The notes: generated by a model from the sequence alone, not told the origin. Numbered from the stretch's first letter, positions 10,594-24,749 are shown. The stretch is DNA of 64,000 bases from Drosophila miranda (GCF_003369915.1 NC_046677.1:24880913-24944912); one strand, 5' to 3'. Numbers and translations: made by a program.

Positions 10594-12883
10594 AACTTTT
10601 GTCTGGGAAACAATTTTTATCTGTTGAGGCGTTGCATAAGCCTCATCAGCGAACGATCGACAATTGCTTACGATATATCATTGTAAATGGAATTAGTCAA
10701 TAAGGAGATTGTGCAGCCAATTATGCTGCTTGGAGGATGGGGTTATTTGCATAAATTCCATGAGCGATTTATGTTCGATTTGCAAGTGCTGATAGTACGG
10801 TAGCTCACGAATTAATTGTCGGATCGGATAGCATCGTTTAAGGCGGTAAGTGGCCTTAGATAAGGCACCTCCTGCCCTACCCTACCCTACCCTACCCACA
10901 GCTCAGAGCCCAGAGCTCAAAGCTCACAGCTCGCAGCTCAGAGATAAATACTCGCAAATGGAGGAAATCTCCCAGCGAGCACCCGCGCAATATCGCTTTT
11001 GCGCAATCAGCGAGCGAACAAACAAAAGACTTGGGCAACAAACTTGACGCGACGCCAATTGCCAAATCATGCAGCAGCAGCAGCAGCTAATAGATACTTT
11101 ATGGCATATTATTTATGGCTCCAAAGAAGGCTTATTCGAGTACAAATGGGTTACTGTGGCACCCGCCCACCATTGCGGAAGCCATCGACTGCCATCGACT
11201 TGGTATGCGCATTACTCATTTGACGAGCGTCGTTTCATTATCAACAATTCGTAGCCGCTGCCTGGCCAAATATGCAGACAGACTACTAGCTTTATGCATA
11301 CATACAGTGCATATGTGTAGGTCTGTATAGGTGTACATATGTGCTGGCTAACACCTTTTCATAGGCATCCATGTCTTGCTGCAATTACTCAAAAGGCACG
11401 TAGAGTCATCGTCATCGTCATCGTCATGTGACTTTGCACATGATTTCCTACCACTAACACGACGAAAAGCGGGAACACCAACGACAGCAGCAGCCACTAC
11501 TACTACTTCACAGAAAAAAGCTCGAAACAAAACAAGAAAGCGAAAGTGTTTATGATGATAGTCGAGTCCTGGATACCCTAAAGGCAAATGGAAAGTCTTA
11601 GCTTGAAAATAAATGATTTCATGGCTTGAAAGCTCCTCCTTGCCGTACAGAAAATATATAATGATAGATATTAGTTCCAAGTTCCTGAAAGTACTTCTCC
11701 AAAAGAACCCTAAGATATCTTTGGTATCCAAATGAGCAGAATTCACAAAGTTTGCAGATACTTTCCTACGTATAATTGTTAATATCACTTGTAGTTCCCC
11801 TCAAAGACTTCCCCCACAGAACCTCTTTTGTTATCTAACCAAATGAGCAGTTCAAAGTTCTCCAAGCAACAATCTTAGCCAATAAAAAGTTTCTAACCCA
11901 AGCTCAAGTCGAGTACGAGTACCTACCTTAACAACATTATATTATAGGTACCCGTACAGCCAGCAGTTTTTCTGCTGTGCCGCTGCTGCTGCTCATTACA
12001 GAGTCTGTTTCTTGGCTCTGGGCATTACACAATGGCCTAGGAGTAGACCCGTCCCAACAAAAGCTAAAAGGAAATGTTTGTACCCATGATTGAATACAGT
12101 ACACCCTCATCTGTTTTTTTGTGTTTACTCGGTTGCTCGTCTGCTTTGAGGAGTTGCTTGATGAGGAAACATGCTCTACAAACGAAGCAACTTGAGACCT
12201 GCATATGGAAAGATTTCAAGTGCACTTCATTAACATCGTGATCATCATCATCGTCAGCTGCACACATCGATGATCATTTGACATCAACGTCAAATGCAAG
12301 GCATGTTGCAATTTTTATGTTTTGTAATACTCTTACGATGGGTATCTCTTGGTTTTAAATAAAAATATTCGAAGAGCAGATACACCTATGTATATCTACC
12401 ACAGAATGGATCTATCTGCTAGGGTATCTTGAGCTTCGGCCTCGAGGTTAGCCTTCCTTTCTGGTTTCTTTCTCAGCAACAGCAGCAGCATGTCAGTGAC
12501 GTTCATCGATGTGGCTTCAAATATATGTTACATTGCCAAGATTGTTGTGGTTGCTGTTGAGGTTGTTGTTACTTCAGATGTTGTGGATGTTGCAGTTGTT
12601 GTTGTCCCTGTTCGAAGCGAAGCAACAGGCGTGAAGATCATAATTCTATGCATGTGTACGGGTCGCTCGCCTCTCCCTCTCGGCCCGTTGCTTTTTATGG
12701 CAAGAAAGTGTAAATGTTGGCCAAGTCACGCGCCTGCCTTCCACACACACTGACAAATACACAGCTACATGATACACAGATACACCTATTTACATCCAAG
12801 AAATGCGGGGCGTAACTTTCGTTTTCATTGCGAAAGTGCATACAACTTGATATTGGTAAACAATCCGAAGAGCAGCTTTTGCC

Positions 12884-12901
12884 CCTCTCTCTCTCTCTCT
12901 C
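12884..12901. repeat. (CT)n microsatellite
   Basis: Nine CT dinucleotides, equivalent to GA repeats on the minus strand that can bind GAGA factor. No core promoter was recognised beside it. Confidence 0.8.
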
Positions 12902-15900
12902 TTTCTGCTGGGGTCTCCCTGTCTCTTTCGAAGAGTACAGGGTGCTGCCTGCATGCAAATCGCTTCGAACCAGTGCGATTTTCTATACTTTACGATCTAC
13001 TCCGCGATTATACGCCAGTTGGTTACTGCCGCCGCCATCAAGGTCGTGTTGAGGCATTCAGCGTTAAGCAACCAAACGAACCACTGACCTATTTGCCAGG
13101 GGAAAAGGCAACTATTTCTGTGGCATATTTTTTTGCTTACTTTAATCGCCCATAATCGTCGTGTAAAGTACCTTAATTGACAACGCACCCAGATGGTTTT
13201 TTCAGTGAAAACTGGGAACACCATGCGGAGATAAAACCTCTTTTTTTGGTTTGTTTGTTGCTTTTTTGGGGGCCCAATTAAGGTGAAATGTGAGAAAGTG
13301 AAACGAGATTTTGGGTATGGAAATTGAGATAAAACCAATATGGCAGATGAATGGAAAGATAATAAGAGCTGTTAACCGAAAAAGGGTGCTATACTACACA
13401 TATGGATACCGAAAAGATCAACGAGATAATTGTGTACATTAGTTGTACATAGATACGGCTATTTGTATTCATACTCCTATACAGTTGTGAGATTCAATGC
13501 AAGCATGACATCAACCTCTGGCTGCAGTAGGCACACCTTCTCTCGATAATTAATCAGAGGAAGGGGTATGGGTAGGGGTAGTGGAAGGGGTGGTCTTTTC
13601 TTCAGAGAGAAGTCGTGGTTAAACCACCATACGAATAGCAACTTGTTGAGCTGCAGTTGCAGTTGCAGTTCCAGGTGTTGCAGCTGATCTTCGGTTGTTA
13701 GAGTTATTCGGGTCTTCATTTTTGTTAAGTTTCAACTTCATTGGTAATTTTAAGACTAATTTAAGAAGAATATTTGCATTAAAAGTATACATTTTTGTTG
13801 AGCATTTACTTTAGATTCCATCCTTTATTGTAATTATCTTTAGCAATTATTTAGTTTGTTAAAATTCCTACCATTTTTCTATAAACTCCACTGCCTTCAA
13901 CCTTTAAATCTGGCATCTAGAAACTCTCTTTCTTTAATCACCCACATATATTCACTTTTCGTACTTTGAGAATAAGGTATTCAGATTTCCGTTTACCATC
14001 TTCAACTTTTTGAAAAACCATGCCCTATACCCTATTCCCCCTCTCATCAAAACCTCTGCAGACAGACGAAGCATCCTCTAAAATTATGTAAAATGAATGA
14101 GAGATACCTGCACCTTGAAAAGACGGAAGCCAGAGACAGGTTTCGGCTTGCCAACAACTGTCAAAAATAATATGCTGAAAAGGCTCTTTAGGCTTCAAAT
14201 GAAGAGGCACAGACACATTAACAAATTTTTAGTTCCGTTTGTGGAAAATACCTAAAAAAAAACAACGAAAAAACGACAAGAGAAATACTCAAAAAATGAG
14301 GCCCAGTCAAGCCTGTTGGCCACTTCATCCTGTGTGTTCGAACTGAAGTTGAAGTTGATTACGTCGGTTGTCAACTACAAAAACAACAGCAACAACAGAA
14401 AATTTCACTTTCGTCTGTTTCGGTATTTTCGCTTTACTTTTTAATGATTTTTGGTTATTTTTGCTTCTGAAGTTTGGTATTTTTGTTTTTTTTATTTATT
14501 TATTTATATTTTTACCAATGCCTTGTGCCGTTATCTAGAGAGGAAGAAAGAGGAGCCGGGTTCGGGTTTTTTATAAATTTCTTTTTAACCCAAATAAACA
14601 AGTCGTTAAAAAGATATATGTACCAAGTTTCTAAATGTCTTATATATGCGGCATATTTAATGGGTCGTGGAGGGGGAACAAACTGCAGCACACAATGGCT
14701 TTTGGTGCTCTGTTTCTTTGAGATACTTTTTCAGATACGTATCTATCCACTCCAGCTGCTGTGCATATGGCTTGAATTACTTTTTTTTTTTTCGGGGTTG
14801 GGGACCCGTTTTGGGACACTTGTATGTAGATACATATATAATATATAACATCTGTATGTACGATCGCAAAGTGGTCAGACAAGCACTGATCTCGGACAGT
14901 CGCAGAAATATTTCTGTGGATTTGTGGAATTGTTGAATTATATTCTTGGTGGAGTAAAACGAGTTGAGCAACGGCTACGGCTATGGCTATGGCCTCTTGA
15001 TTTATTGAATAACTTGGAGTCAGAGCCCAACGACAGAGTTATGCACAATCTCTCAGGGTCAACTGCTACACCACACATCGAGATGTCGAGCTCGATCGCC
15101 TTTCACCAGGAAGAACAAACAAAAACTAGAAGAAGAAAAGGAGTTCTCTGCCACATGCCGCAAAGGTTTATTCAACTTTTCACCGGATCAACTTTCAGCG
15201 ATCAAGTTTCTAACTTAACAAACACTAAACGATGATTAATTAGTCAATATATTAGACTCGGACTCAGACTTTGCCGCAGTCTTAGACATAAATAAGAAAC
15301 GTGTCCCACACAGACACGAGAGGGATATATAAATATGATAAATGACAGACAATCGAAAGACGGCCAAAAGTTGCAAATTAAATTAAAAACACACAGAGAA
15401 AAGATATATGCCTAAGCTGAGAATTTGGTTTCAATTTCAGCCTTGAACCCCGCGACGTTCTGTTCTGTTGATTACTTATTTATCATCCCACTGTCGGAGC
15501 TAATTGATTTTTAAGCAGTTCTGGACACAGAAATAACAACAAATTCTTGACTAATTCCAGATACAAATTAGTTTGCGGCGCCAGTTGGGATGTTTCTTTT
15601 TTGGTATTTGGGATTAATGAATGTCTTCGGGGAGCCTGTTCTGAAATAGATAAATCGCCGCAAGATCATGGGAGTGAGGATCGCATGTAGAGGAAGCTGA
15701 GAGTGAAGTTGGGACTCAATGTTTTTGTATTCCATGATCAATTAAGTCATTAAATTTTCATAAGAACATATACTTTTATGTTTTATGCTTAGTTCTGGTA
15801 TCTGACTGAGTGGCTGCCAAAACAAGACTTCAACTCATTGGACTGACAGTTAAAATGATCTCTTTGCTCATATTACACTCATCCTTCACTTCATGGCTTC

Positions 15901-16278
15901 ATATGGCACTCCTGGGGCACGTGTCGAGGCATATCCCACTCCCACGCACATCCGGCCTGGCCTTGCCAACTCAAGTTCGTTGCCTAAGTCTTTCGTCTTT
16001 CGTTTCATCAACCGCCCCCAGACCCACGCGAATGCTCTAGATATATTTCGCCGGCTAAAATCATAATATAATTATGAGTATCCATAAATTTAATATTTGG
16101 CAAACGTTTGACATCGCCTTGACGTCGACAAAGATGTTCAAAAATTATGTGTATTTTGAGAGTGTTTCGGTAAAACACTTGACACAACTTTTAGCCAGAG
16201 TTCTACAACGACAACGACTACAACAACAACTACAACGAGTTGGCTTTAAGTGACTTAAGTGTGTCAACTAGACAATGT

Positions 16279-16308
16279 CAGCAGCATCAGCAGCAGCAGC
16301 AGCAGCAG
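16279..16308. repeat. (CAG)n microsatellite
   Basis: An almost pure CAG run with one CAT interruption. It lies in a frame opened by chance (16259-16675) that shows no domain and is not treated as a gene. Confidence 0.8.
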
Positions 16309-19272
16309 AGAGTCAGCAGACGTGCAGAGGCAGAGGCAGAGCCAGAAGCAGAGGCAGCTTCATTGTAAGCCCCATCCAGCACTTGTGCTTAATTTGCCAG
16401 AGCTGAGCAATCAAGTTGCTTGGCTGCATTCTGAGCGTCGCCGCATGACTAAGCCAAAGAAGTCACTGGCAGCCACTGGCCAAGGCCCCAGCCTCAGCCC
16501 CAGCCCCAGCCTCAACGCCTCACACAGAGAGGTGGCCCCACCAATGTCGCCGCAGACCAGACCAGGCCCCACTCAAAGATCGATGCGATGCGATGCGATG
16601 CAGGATTATCCAACGCATTGCATAATCGAGGCGACGCTCCAAAGTCTCAATTTGCATAACTTACACATTGATTAACACAAGAGCGCCAAATTAATGCGAT
16701 CGACTGACTAGTAGGAGAAAAACTTTCTACACTTAGCAGCCGCCTCTCATAAATTTACAACAAATTTGTTAATTAAAAGTAGGCCCCCATCCCCTTTCCC
16801 CGCCCAACCCCACCACGAACGAGAAGAAGATCAGCGGAAGCATCAATAAAATTAATTGCAGGCCTACAGCGGCTACGCCTTGGAAATTATGTAAAGTTTT
16901 TGGGTTTTGTCTTTTGGGCTGGGATGGGATGGGTTGCCTACCCTGGAAATTATGTCAATGCGGTTAACACAAAAAGAAAAGAAAGACACAGCCACAGACA
17001 CAGATACAGATACAGAAATAAAAAAGAAGCAGTGAAGAAAAAAAAACGCCAGACTGAAAACGAAAATAAAATCATGATTGTGTAACCGTTCCAAAAACCA
17101 CCTGGCACGACACACAAACATACTACTACTCGTCGTAAAAAGCGAAAAGACTCTTTGTGTGGCAGCTCTGGCAGCGCTGCTGTCTCTTTGGGGATCGCTT
17201 TGGCTTTGGCTTTCGGCTTTGGATACTTTGGCATCTTCCCCCGTGCGAAGAGAGTGAGAGAAATGAAAGTGAAACCTCGTTTAACAAAAAATTGATTTTT
17301 CATCGGGTCGCGAGAGTCGCTGAGCAAAGAAATCCAATTCGATTCGATTCGAATCGATTACATGACCGACGGGGAGACTGGGCGACTGGGAGACTGTCTT
17401 TGATCACGCCTTGATCAGTGCTATAAATATTTATATCCATATATCTCTCTACTTAATCAAATGGTTTTGTGATAATGCAAATTCTTTTCAAAAATACGAG
17501 TAGTTTTCATAATTAATACACTGCCCCAAGGACCGGACGAATGGGGAAGTTCCATCGTCGCGACGTGCCATCAGCTGACGCCGACTCTGACTCTGACAAT
17601 CTTTGACTTCCGTTGACGCTTCTCGCTGACTCGTTATGAGTAGTAGAAAATTGGTGATTAATGATCCTCGGCCCAGCATAAGAGCCGAATTCCGTACAAG
17701 CCATAATTTGGCTTAATGGCCATCTGCGTTTTGCCGCGTGTGTACACGCAGTAGGCCTCCTCGGAGCCCCAGCTCTTAATGCTTCAGGCTAATGCATAAA
17801 TAAAGCCATAAATGCAGCCAAAAATATGCGACACGAAACATGTTTCAAAGGTCACACATATTTGGCATTAAATAATGTATGAGAAGTATGTTCATAAATT
17901 AAGAAATACATGTCCAAAAATTTAAAAGTATTTACCGTATATTAATGCAAACTGTTTAAGTCTTGATATATGAAAGAAGTTCAATTCTGGGATCCCAGCA
18001 ACAAACATGCAAAATATTAGATCAGAAAGAACAGCGAACGAATCCAACAAGATAAGGAAATTGTGCGTGTGAGCAAGTCGCAATCAACAACGACAGTTTG
18101 AACGGAGATAAACGCACCGCATAAGGATGAAAGAATAACGATTTCAGAATCACCAGAAAAATCGAATTTTTAGAAATCGAAGTCACAAAAAACTGCAAAA
18201 ATTTCTCAGCCAGAAGTACAGAATCTTTAAAACATGAAATACTCGACCACCACGAAATTATCACAAAATTATCTGAACCACTGGATACAAGGATACATCA
18301 AATCAGAAAACATCAAATATAAAGAACGCACAGCACTATTTCAGAAGCAAATAACAATCACAACTTGGATCATACTATCATATAAATAAAAACTATTTAG
18401 GGACTGCCAAAACTCACCATAAAATTAAACTAAAAAGCATTTGTTGCTTAGTCATTTCGAAGCAGTCGGTTGCTCCCTCGGCAACACTCTTTTGGGTGTT
18501 TGTTTTATGGGATGGTTGGGGATTGGTTTAAATTAAACGACTTAATAATTTATATAGTTAGACTTATTAGCTCTTTGTTAAACAAAATAAATAGATTTAA
18601 ATTATATTTGGCACGTTTTGCAAATTTGTTGATTGATATTTTTTAAATAAATATTTCTAATTTTGGGATTGGATATTCTTCGAAGGTGAATTTCAGTTGA
18701 ATTTCGTGATCGCGATCGTGTGGTTTTTGAAAGCACTCGGCGAAGAATTTACCAACGGAGGTGGTCGCACGGAATCGAAGTCGGAGTCGTCTTGCCAAAG
18801 AGATTGTAACCGATGATGTATGCTATGATTTGTATCCTTTCGGTAATTAGCATAACGTTGGCAATGCAGAGCACAGCATTGACCCGAATAGCAAAGCGAC
18901 GAGCCTATTTTGGCCAAAAACGAAGCGCCAAGCGACCAAGCGACCAATCTGGGGTATAACAAAACGACGTGCACACGTCTCGATACGTGCGAACGCGCCA
19001 ACGAACTGACAGACGGAGTTCGAAACTGAAAACGAAAACGACAACGACAGCGAAACCGAAACCGAATTGAAAACGAAAACGAAACCAAGACAGTCTCAGA
19101 TGCTCAGACTCTGTCTTAGACCCAGACTCTGACTCTGACTCTGACTGTGGCAGAAGCAAAAACGTATCTGAAAGCTGCCAGTCCCGGTGGCCGGGCTTAA
19201 AAGGCAAAGCACAGAAACGCCAAAACGGATCTGCTGTAAGCCCCCACCGACCGAAAGAGAGCTTCGGCTGAA

Positions 19273-19304
19273 GCGTCGCGTCGCGTCGCGTCGCATCGCG
19301 TCGT
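19273..19304. repeat. (GCGTC)n minisatellite
   Basis: About six copies of the pentamer GCGTC, one changed to GCATC. CpG-dense and short. Confidence 0.8.
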
Positions 19305-19355
19305 CGGCCCAGCAAACCGGTAGAGACATGTCGAAGCTTGCCGGCTCTCTGCCGG

Positions 19356-19432
19356 TTCTCTCTCTCTGGGCAAACACCAAAGCGTCTCTGTCTCTCCCTC
19401 TCTCTCTCTGTGATTCTCTCTGTCTCTCTTTC
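19356..19432. repeat. Interrupted CT/GA-rich tract
   Basis: Several (CT)3-5 blocks within 77 bases, giving many GAGAG words on the minus strand, the recognition word of GAGA factor. This may be a regulatory element; nothing else confirms it. Confidence 0.6.
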
Positions 19433-19608
19433 CAAAGGGGAGAAAGTAAAAGATGATGCGACTGGCATACACTGCGCTACACAGCATGGGACCCCATGGA
19501 CATTGATACAGATCCACCGTTCACAGACCAGACAAGAAATCAGGCCAAAACTCATGCTTTTGTTTCGCTTTGCGGTCAGAGGCAATTTTTGGCCAATTTT
19601 ACTTGGCC

Positions 19609-19634
19609 CACACATACACACACACACACACACA
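19609..19634. repeat. (CA)n microsatellite
   Basis: A CA run with one CATA interruption. Confidence 0.85.
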
Positions 19635-21016
19635 CCATCGCAGGCTTTGTTACCTCTTTTTTTAACACCTTTTGTCTGCACTTTTGATTTCCAAAAGATC
19701 AAAAGCATCTTGTGAAAGGAGTCACGCGCTTTGTGTCTCTCTTATTATTTTTGTAATTTGCAAATAAAATACAGAGATTCCACAAAAAAAGACCGCGAGT
19801 GGGGAGTCAAATATTTATTGCTGGCAAAGAGTCGAGAGGAAACAAGTTTCATCTCATTGTGAGACGAGTCTCGAGACGAGACTCCATCTTGCTGTCGGGT
19901 CTGCCTCCTGCTGTGATGTAAGCGCCCAAAACCCCATTACCCATTACCCATACTCAGAGCAGAGCCCAGTCCCACAGCCCAGTCCCAGACCCCATCCCAG
20001 TCTCTATTCCAATTCCAGCTGCAAAGGTCTCTCCCCCATTGGGCAATCCATTCAAGTATTCAAGTATCATCTATGAAAAAAGCAAATTAGAAATCGAATG
20101 CAACTTATCAGCGAGAGGGCATCCCCCGCCACGACCAGACCCAGACCAGACCCATCTCTTGGGTACATCTCTTGTCGGCCAAGTTAATTATCTGCCCAAA
20201 CATTTCGATTAGTGTCGAGGCGCTAAAATGCCAAGCAAACAGGGACGACAGGTGGCGCATGTCTGTTGGCCATAAATTGGATGGCTAAATGTCATCAAAA
20301 AGAGGCTCAAAACCATCAACCCCCCCTCTCCATACATACTCGTACGAATTCATCAGACACTGGAATTGCTAATCGAAATCAGCCAAAAATATTTAGACCT
20401 TCACGCGAACTTACAGCAATATTTTGATAGTGAAATTTGTCAAGTGATATTGCAGGTTTTGAGGGGTTATATATGTCATTTATAGAGGCACTTCTTCTAT
20501 AGAAAAAAATGGCAGCTCAGCATTATTGATATTTCATAAACATTCGAAGGCTGATTAGCGCCTTCAATTTGTTTGAAATGAGTCATCACATAATCAATTT
20601 TGAAAAAATGTCTAGGGTACATAAATATGAGATAATCTGAATGGCAATCCCCCAAGTTTTGTGGAGCAAACAATCAACAAGATTTCCTCAGGAAGATTTA
20701 GTGGGAAAGCCAACTTCTTTACTTTGGAAAATTGTAGCGTGAAATTAGTCATGAGCCCTAATAATGGCCCTAATTCCTAACAAAAGCAAAGCCATCTCCA
20801 AAAACCTACTCCCTCATCTCATACCATATCCCATTTACCCCGTAGAAAGTGCATTCTGTCAAGACCCGACAGCCTTTTGTTTTCAGTTTTTTTCGGTATA
20901 ATTTCATCATTAAACATCGAAAAACGAAAAATGTTGTGTTGATTTTGCTGTAGCCCCCGGAGGCTTGGAGGCTTGGAGGCTCGGAGGCAGGCATGCAGGT
21001 CAATGTATTTATCAAG

Positions 21017-21038
21017 AGCTGGAGCTGGAGCTGGAGCT
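21017..21038. repeat. (GGAGCT)n short tandem repeat
   Basis: Almost four copies of the hexamer, preceded by GGCTTGGA-type copies at 20959-20989. Confidence 0.75.
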
Positions 21039-21417
21039 GTAGCTGGTGCTCGATAGATGCGCATTTTGATTTGCATAATCTCACATTAGCTGGCATTATG
21101 TTTTCCTCATTTCAATGATGATGATGATAGACGACAACCTTAACTTTCCAATCAATCAAGGCACCCGAGGAGAGGAGGAGTGCACGCGCACAAATGTATG
21201 TAAATGCCAAAACATTTACACACCTGAAGCCGGTGTCGTTTCAGTTACTGTTGCTGTGTGCTTGTGTGTGTGTGTCTTCATGGCTAATGGACGCCCCTCA
21301 CATGACCTTGCGATGGAGGGGCCTTAATTTGTCACCTCTGTTGACCAAAACATACAAAAACTGAGCTAAAATTACATTTAAACGACCATTTCAGCTGCCG
21401 CTCGCTTAATTACAGCA

Positions 21418-21437
21418 TATACACACACACACACACA
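21418..21437. repeat. (AC)n microsatellite
   Basis: An uninterrupted AC run at the end of a non-coding A+T-rich stretch. Confidence 0.8.
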
Positions 21438-21744
21438 AACATACAATGATATGCACGTATCTGTGTATCTTCCGAGATGTTTCTCAAAAAACGAAATACC
21501 AAAAACTAGCATCACAAGATGGCATCACGTGCTTAATGCTAATCTTCAGCTTGGCTCCGTTTCGTTTCTTTTTTGTTTTTTTCTTGTTTTTTTTTCTTTG
21601 CGGCTGTTTGTCTATGTGGTTTACCCTCTGCTCTGCCACTGCTGCTGCGACGACGACGGTAGTAACAGGAACCAAGCCCCGGACAAAGCTCTAACTGAAG
21701 AAAACATCCAAAAAATTATCCAAAAAGTTGTTTGCTTAGTTTTT

Positions 21745-21975
21745 GTATACCCTTACAAGCTATGGGGGGGTATTATAATTTTTGTTAGAAGTTTACGCAG
21801 GCAGAGCAGGAAGGAACTTTGCACATGGTTTTAGGTTCTATTTAGCAGAAGGTATCAAAGCATTCATAGAAATGATCGGGTTAGAACGAAGCTTAAGCAC
21901 TTCCTTCAGATCCAATGATCTGTTTGTGGTCGATCTACAAAGTCTGTATATATTCCAAGAAGGAAGTTTAGTTTA
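21745..21975 (+). mobile_element. Possible degenerate DINE-1/INE-1-like (Helitron-type) repeat
   Basis: Starts with GTATACCCTTACAAGC, then GGGTATTATAATTTTTG and TTAGAAGTTTACGC. It continues to a GGTCGATCTA and TGTATATATTCC section. This order of words (TATACCCTTGCA / GGGTATTATAATTT / AGAAGTTTGC) is, from memory, typical of the small non-autonomous repeats scattered through Drosophila genomes. There is no coding capacity and boundaries are approximate. Confidence 0.4.
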
Positions 21976-24453
21976 AAACCGAAAGAATATCATACATCAT
22001 CCATCACTGTATCTTCTCTATCATCTCACATAGAAACTTCCAATCTCTAAGGGTATCTACACCTTCGGATCCCTTTCCTTTCTTGTTTGTTTGTTGGTTG
22101 CTTCTGCTGCTGCTGATGTCGCTGGATTTTGGTTAGACTCATGTGATCTGAAGTCGAATGGCGGCGAATGGCGACGTGTTTTCGTAAATAATAATTAATA
22201 AATGCAATGGAGTCGCATATAAACTGTATATTACTCTCGGTCTTGGGCCAAACACTTGCTAATTGTCAACACGGATGCCCAAAGCAAATCTCGCGGTACG
22301 CGGTACCATATATACGGCAATATGCATGTGACCCCCACACCAAATCCTTAGTCAGTCAGCTGCAAATTGTCGTATTCAAATTAGGGGGAATTTTCAGAAG
22401 AAGCCGGTTCTCTTATGTGGGATTTTTGTGTTGTTGGAATTTGAAGGGGTTTCTTAATCACAAGAGCCTCTCCATATCATAGAGCGGCGGCCAATGGCCA
22501 ATGGTCAATGGCCAATCTTCAGCCTCGAGAATTTCGTGTGCCTGGCACTAAATATCGAACTTTTAGTGCTCTTCAAATGGCGTCAAGATCTGCCACATAT
22601 CGAGGTCCGGTTTGAGGCATTACGTAAAAACAGACAGACTCGAGCAAATATAAATAAAATATCGTTTAAATAATATTTGAAAACCATATATATATGTACA
22701 AAGACCCACAAAAAACAAAAATACAGTAACAGCTCCGTTAGTCGAAAAGCTGCCTCCGAAAAGTCGCTCAAGTGTTGGATACATATATGTATATTGTGCA
22801 TTGGATATTATTTCAAATACATTTCAATGGCCCAGCGAGACGGCGGGGAAGGGGTCTATCGGTAATATATGTTCAATTAAATTAAAATTTTACAATTTAT
22901 AATCGGCAAACACAAGACAAACGGCAACGGCAAACAACAATTGAAGATGCCTGCCTCACGGGTCTGTCTCTCCCCCTCTCTGCGCGCGACTTGGTTCAAC
23001 CGGTTGGTGCTACAACAACAAATATTCGCACTTGAACCCTCCACAAGGTGATGCCCAGGCAGTGAAAGTATTGGAGACAATAATATACTTTTAGATGACA
23101 TAAAAGATACCACCACAATATACATATGTAAATGTCGAGCCCGGTAAAAGAAGACCTATAAAGCCATTGACTAGTCGACCAGTTTGAGTCGATTATTTAA
23201 TGCCAAAGTCTTAGACGTGGCGCTTAAGTTGTTGCTTGAAGGGGGAAAAAGAATGCTGAAACAGGAACTTTGGGGAGTGGAGAAAAACTTAAATATCTGT
23301 GGAATTCTTTCTGAGATCAAGTTGTTGGCTTAAAAGGAAAGAGTTATGCTTTTAGCTGGTATTCTAAGTTCGGTTTCGGTTTCTTTGTTCTACAATTCCA
23401 CTTCAAGCAATTGCATAATTTCAGTTCTGTTTTCTTTTAAGCCAGACAAGAAAAGAACGTGCTTTGTGTGGGTGTTATATGAGAAGAAGATGGAGACGGA
23501 GATGGCTCAAGAACACTTCGTGATTGTTGATTGAGCGGGGAACAAGCAAAACACTCCGCACAAAGGCGACTCAATTGGCATTTTTCGACGCTGTTGATTT
23601 TAGCTATTTCCCCATTTCGGCTTAATTAATTGACACATAAATTATGAATCGTATAGAGGGATAATAAGTTGATTGATCAGGTGTAGGGGAAGAGACCTAA
23701 CCACAAAGCTGGGACCCTCAGCACTGAACAGATAATTTTATCAGATAAATTAATACATTTTCTACAAGAATCTCTATTTAAAGTACTCCCTTTTAATTGA
23801 TTGCTTATAAAAAACGGCTCAAATCAAAAATGTCCCATATAGATTTACCAAATGTTGCGGAAATATTTCAAAATGTTGCGCGACTTCTCGAACACAGTTT
23901 ATATAGCAGCCTATTAAATCCTGAAATCATGCTTTAAATTTACACTGTAGCCGAACATTATTTGCTTCTTAAAACTAGGCAATGGTTTTTATGGGAATAC
24001 AACGCATCTTTTTAAAAACTGTTGCATACTATTGCCGGCAACAGTGGCTGCAAAATTATATGTACCATTTGAGTTCTGAATGCCAAATAAAACTACAATA
24101 AATGAGGTATTTGCCATTCTTTTTGAATATTCTAATCCTTAAAGATTTCAATCAAATAAATTGTTCGCTTCCACCCTCGATTCAAACGGCCGATCTACCG
24201 CGCGACCCCCGAACCAAATACACAGCGACATACATATATCTACCACGAAGCACAAAGATCTATTACATTTCTTGCGACGGCTACTAGGGGGTTCACTGGA
24301 TCATCAACTTCGTCGTTGGAGAATTGATCAGAGATCCGCCCCACTACAAATATAAATGATACGCACTTTACATAAAAATATTTAATTTGTAATCTTAAAA
24401 TATATGTAAGAAGGAGTGGGCCAGCTGGCCTATTGAGGGGGCAGCGGGGGTAA

Positions 24454-24545
24454 GCAACAGCAGTAGTAACAGCAGCAGCAACAGCAATAGTAACAGCAGT
24501 AGTAACAGCAGCAGCAACAGCACTAGTAACAGCAGCAGAACAACA
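24454..24545. repeat. CAG/TAG/CAA trinucleotide-rich tract
   Basis: A mixed run of CAG, TAG, TAA and CAA triplets about 270 bp downstream of the UGT gene. It generates an artificial poly-leucine frame on the minus strand, which is not a gene. Confidence 0.75.
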
Positions 24546-24749
24546 GCGGACAGAGAAGAAGAGGAACCGAGCGAAGCAGTAAAAAGAGAGAACAGCAGCA
24601 TACGGACACGACTCAAGCAGCAGCAGGAGATCAGCAGAAATAAGCCGTAACATTAAGAACTTTTGTAATCACACATATGTACGAGGCCACCGCGATGATA
24701 ATACGAATAAGCGATACTCTAAATAATATCTTACATACATATATCACAA

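Larger units (their letters stand above)
10600..18690. other. Gene-poor intergenic DNA, left part
   Basis: No reading frame here has domain motifs, splice-linked continuation or plausible composition. Visible structure is simple repeat: CCCTA x5 (10875-10897), GTCATC runs (about 11403-11427), a CT run (12884-12901), a CAG run (16279-16308) and GATGC x4 (16581-16601). Long non-coding spans with many CAGCTG/CAAT-type words are common around developmentally regulated fly genes, so enhancers are plausible but not demonstrable here. Confidence 0.5.
18690..19720. other. GC-rich, repeat-laden non-coding block
   Basis: This kilobase is richer in G+C and CpG than its surroundings. It contains, in order, CpG-rich sequence with GTGCACACGT (about 18969-18978), AACGAAAACG-type runs (19027-19087), GACTCT repeats (about 19126-19146), GCGTC repeats (19273-19304), dense CT/GA tracts (19356-19432) and a CA run (19609-19634). 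The long minus-strand frame (18905-19708) and its neighbours are made of these simple repeats and are not believable proteins. It resembles a fly 5' UTR or promoter region, but no supported coding exon is attached. Confidence 0.4.
19720..24740. other. Gene-poor intergenic DNA, right part
   Basis: No supported gene. Contains GGAGCT x4 (21017-21038), GGCTTGGA-like copies (20959-20989), a CA run (21418-21437), AATGGCC repeats (about 22488-22515), a possible dispersed repeat (21745-21975) and a CAG/TAG/CAA tract (24454-24545). Confidence 0.5.

Noticed and set aside
18905..19708. A 267-residue minus-strand frame
   Set aside because: Composed largely of translated simple repeats (Ser/Glu, Arg/Asp runs) with no domain or splice context.
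24395..24616. Poly-leucine minus-strand frame that could mimic a membrane protein
   Set aside because: Direct product of the CAG/TAG/CAA repeat at 24454-24545.
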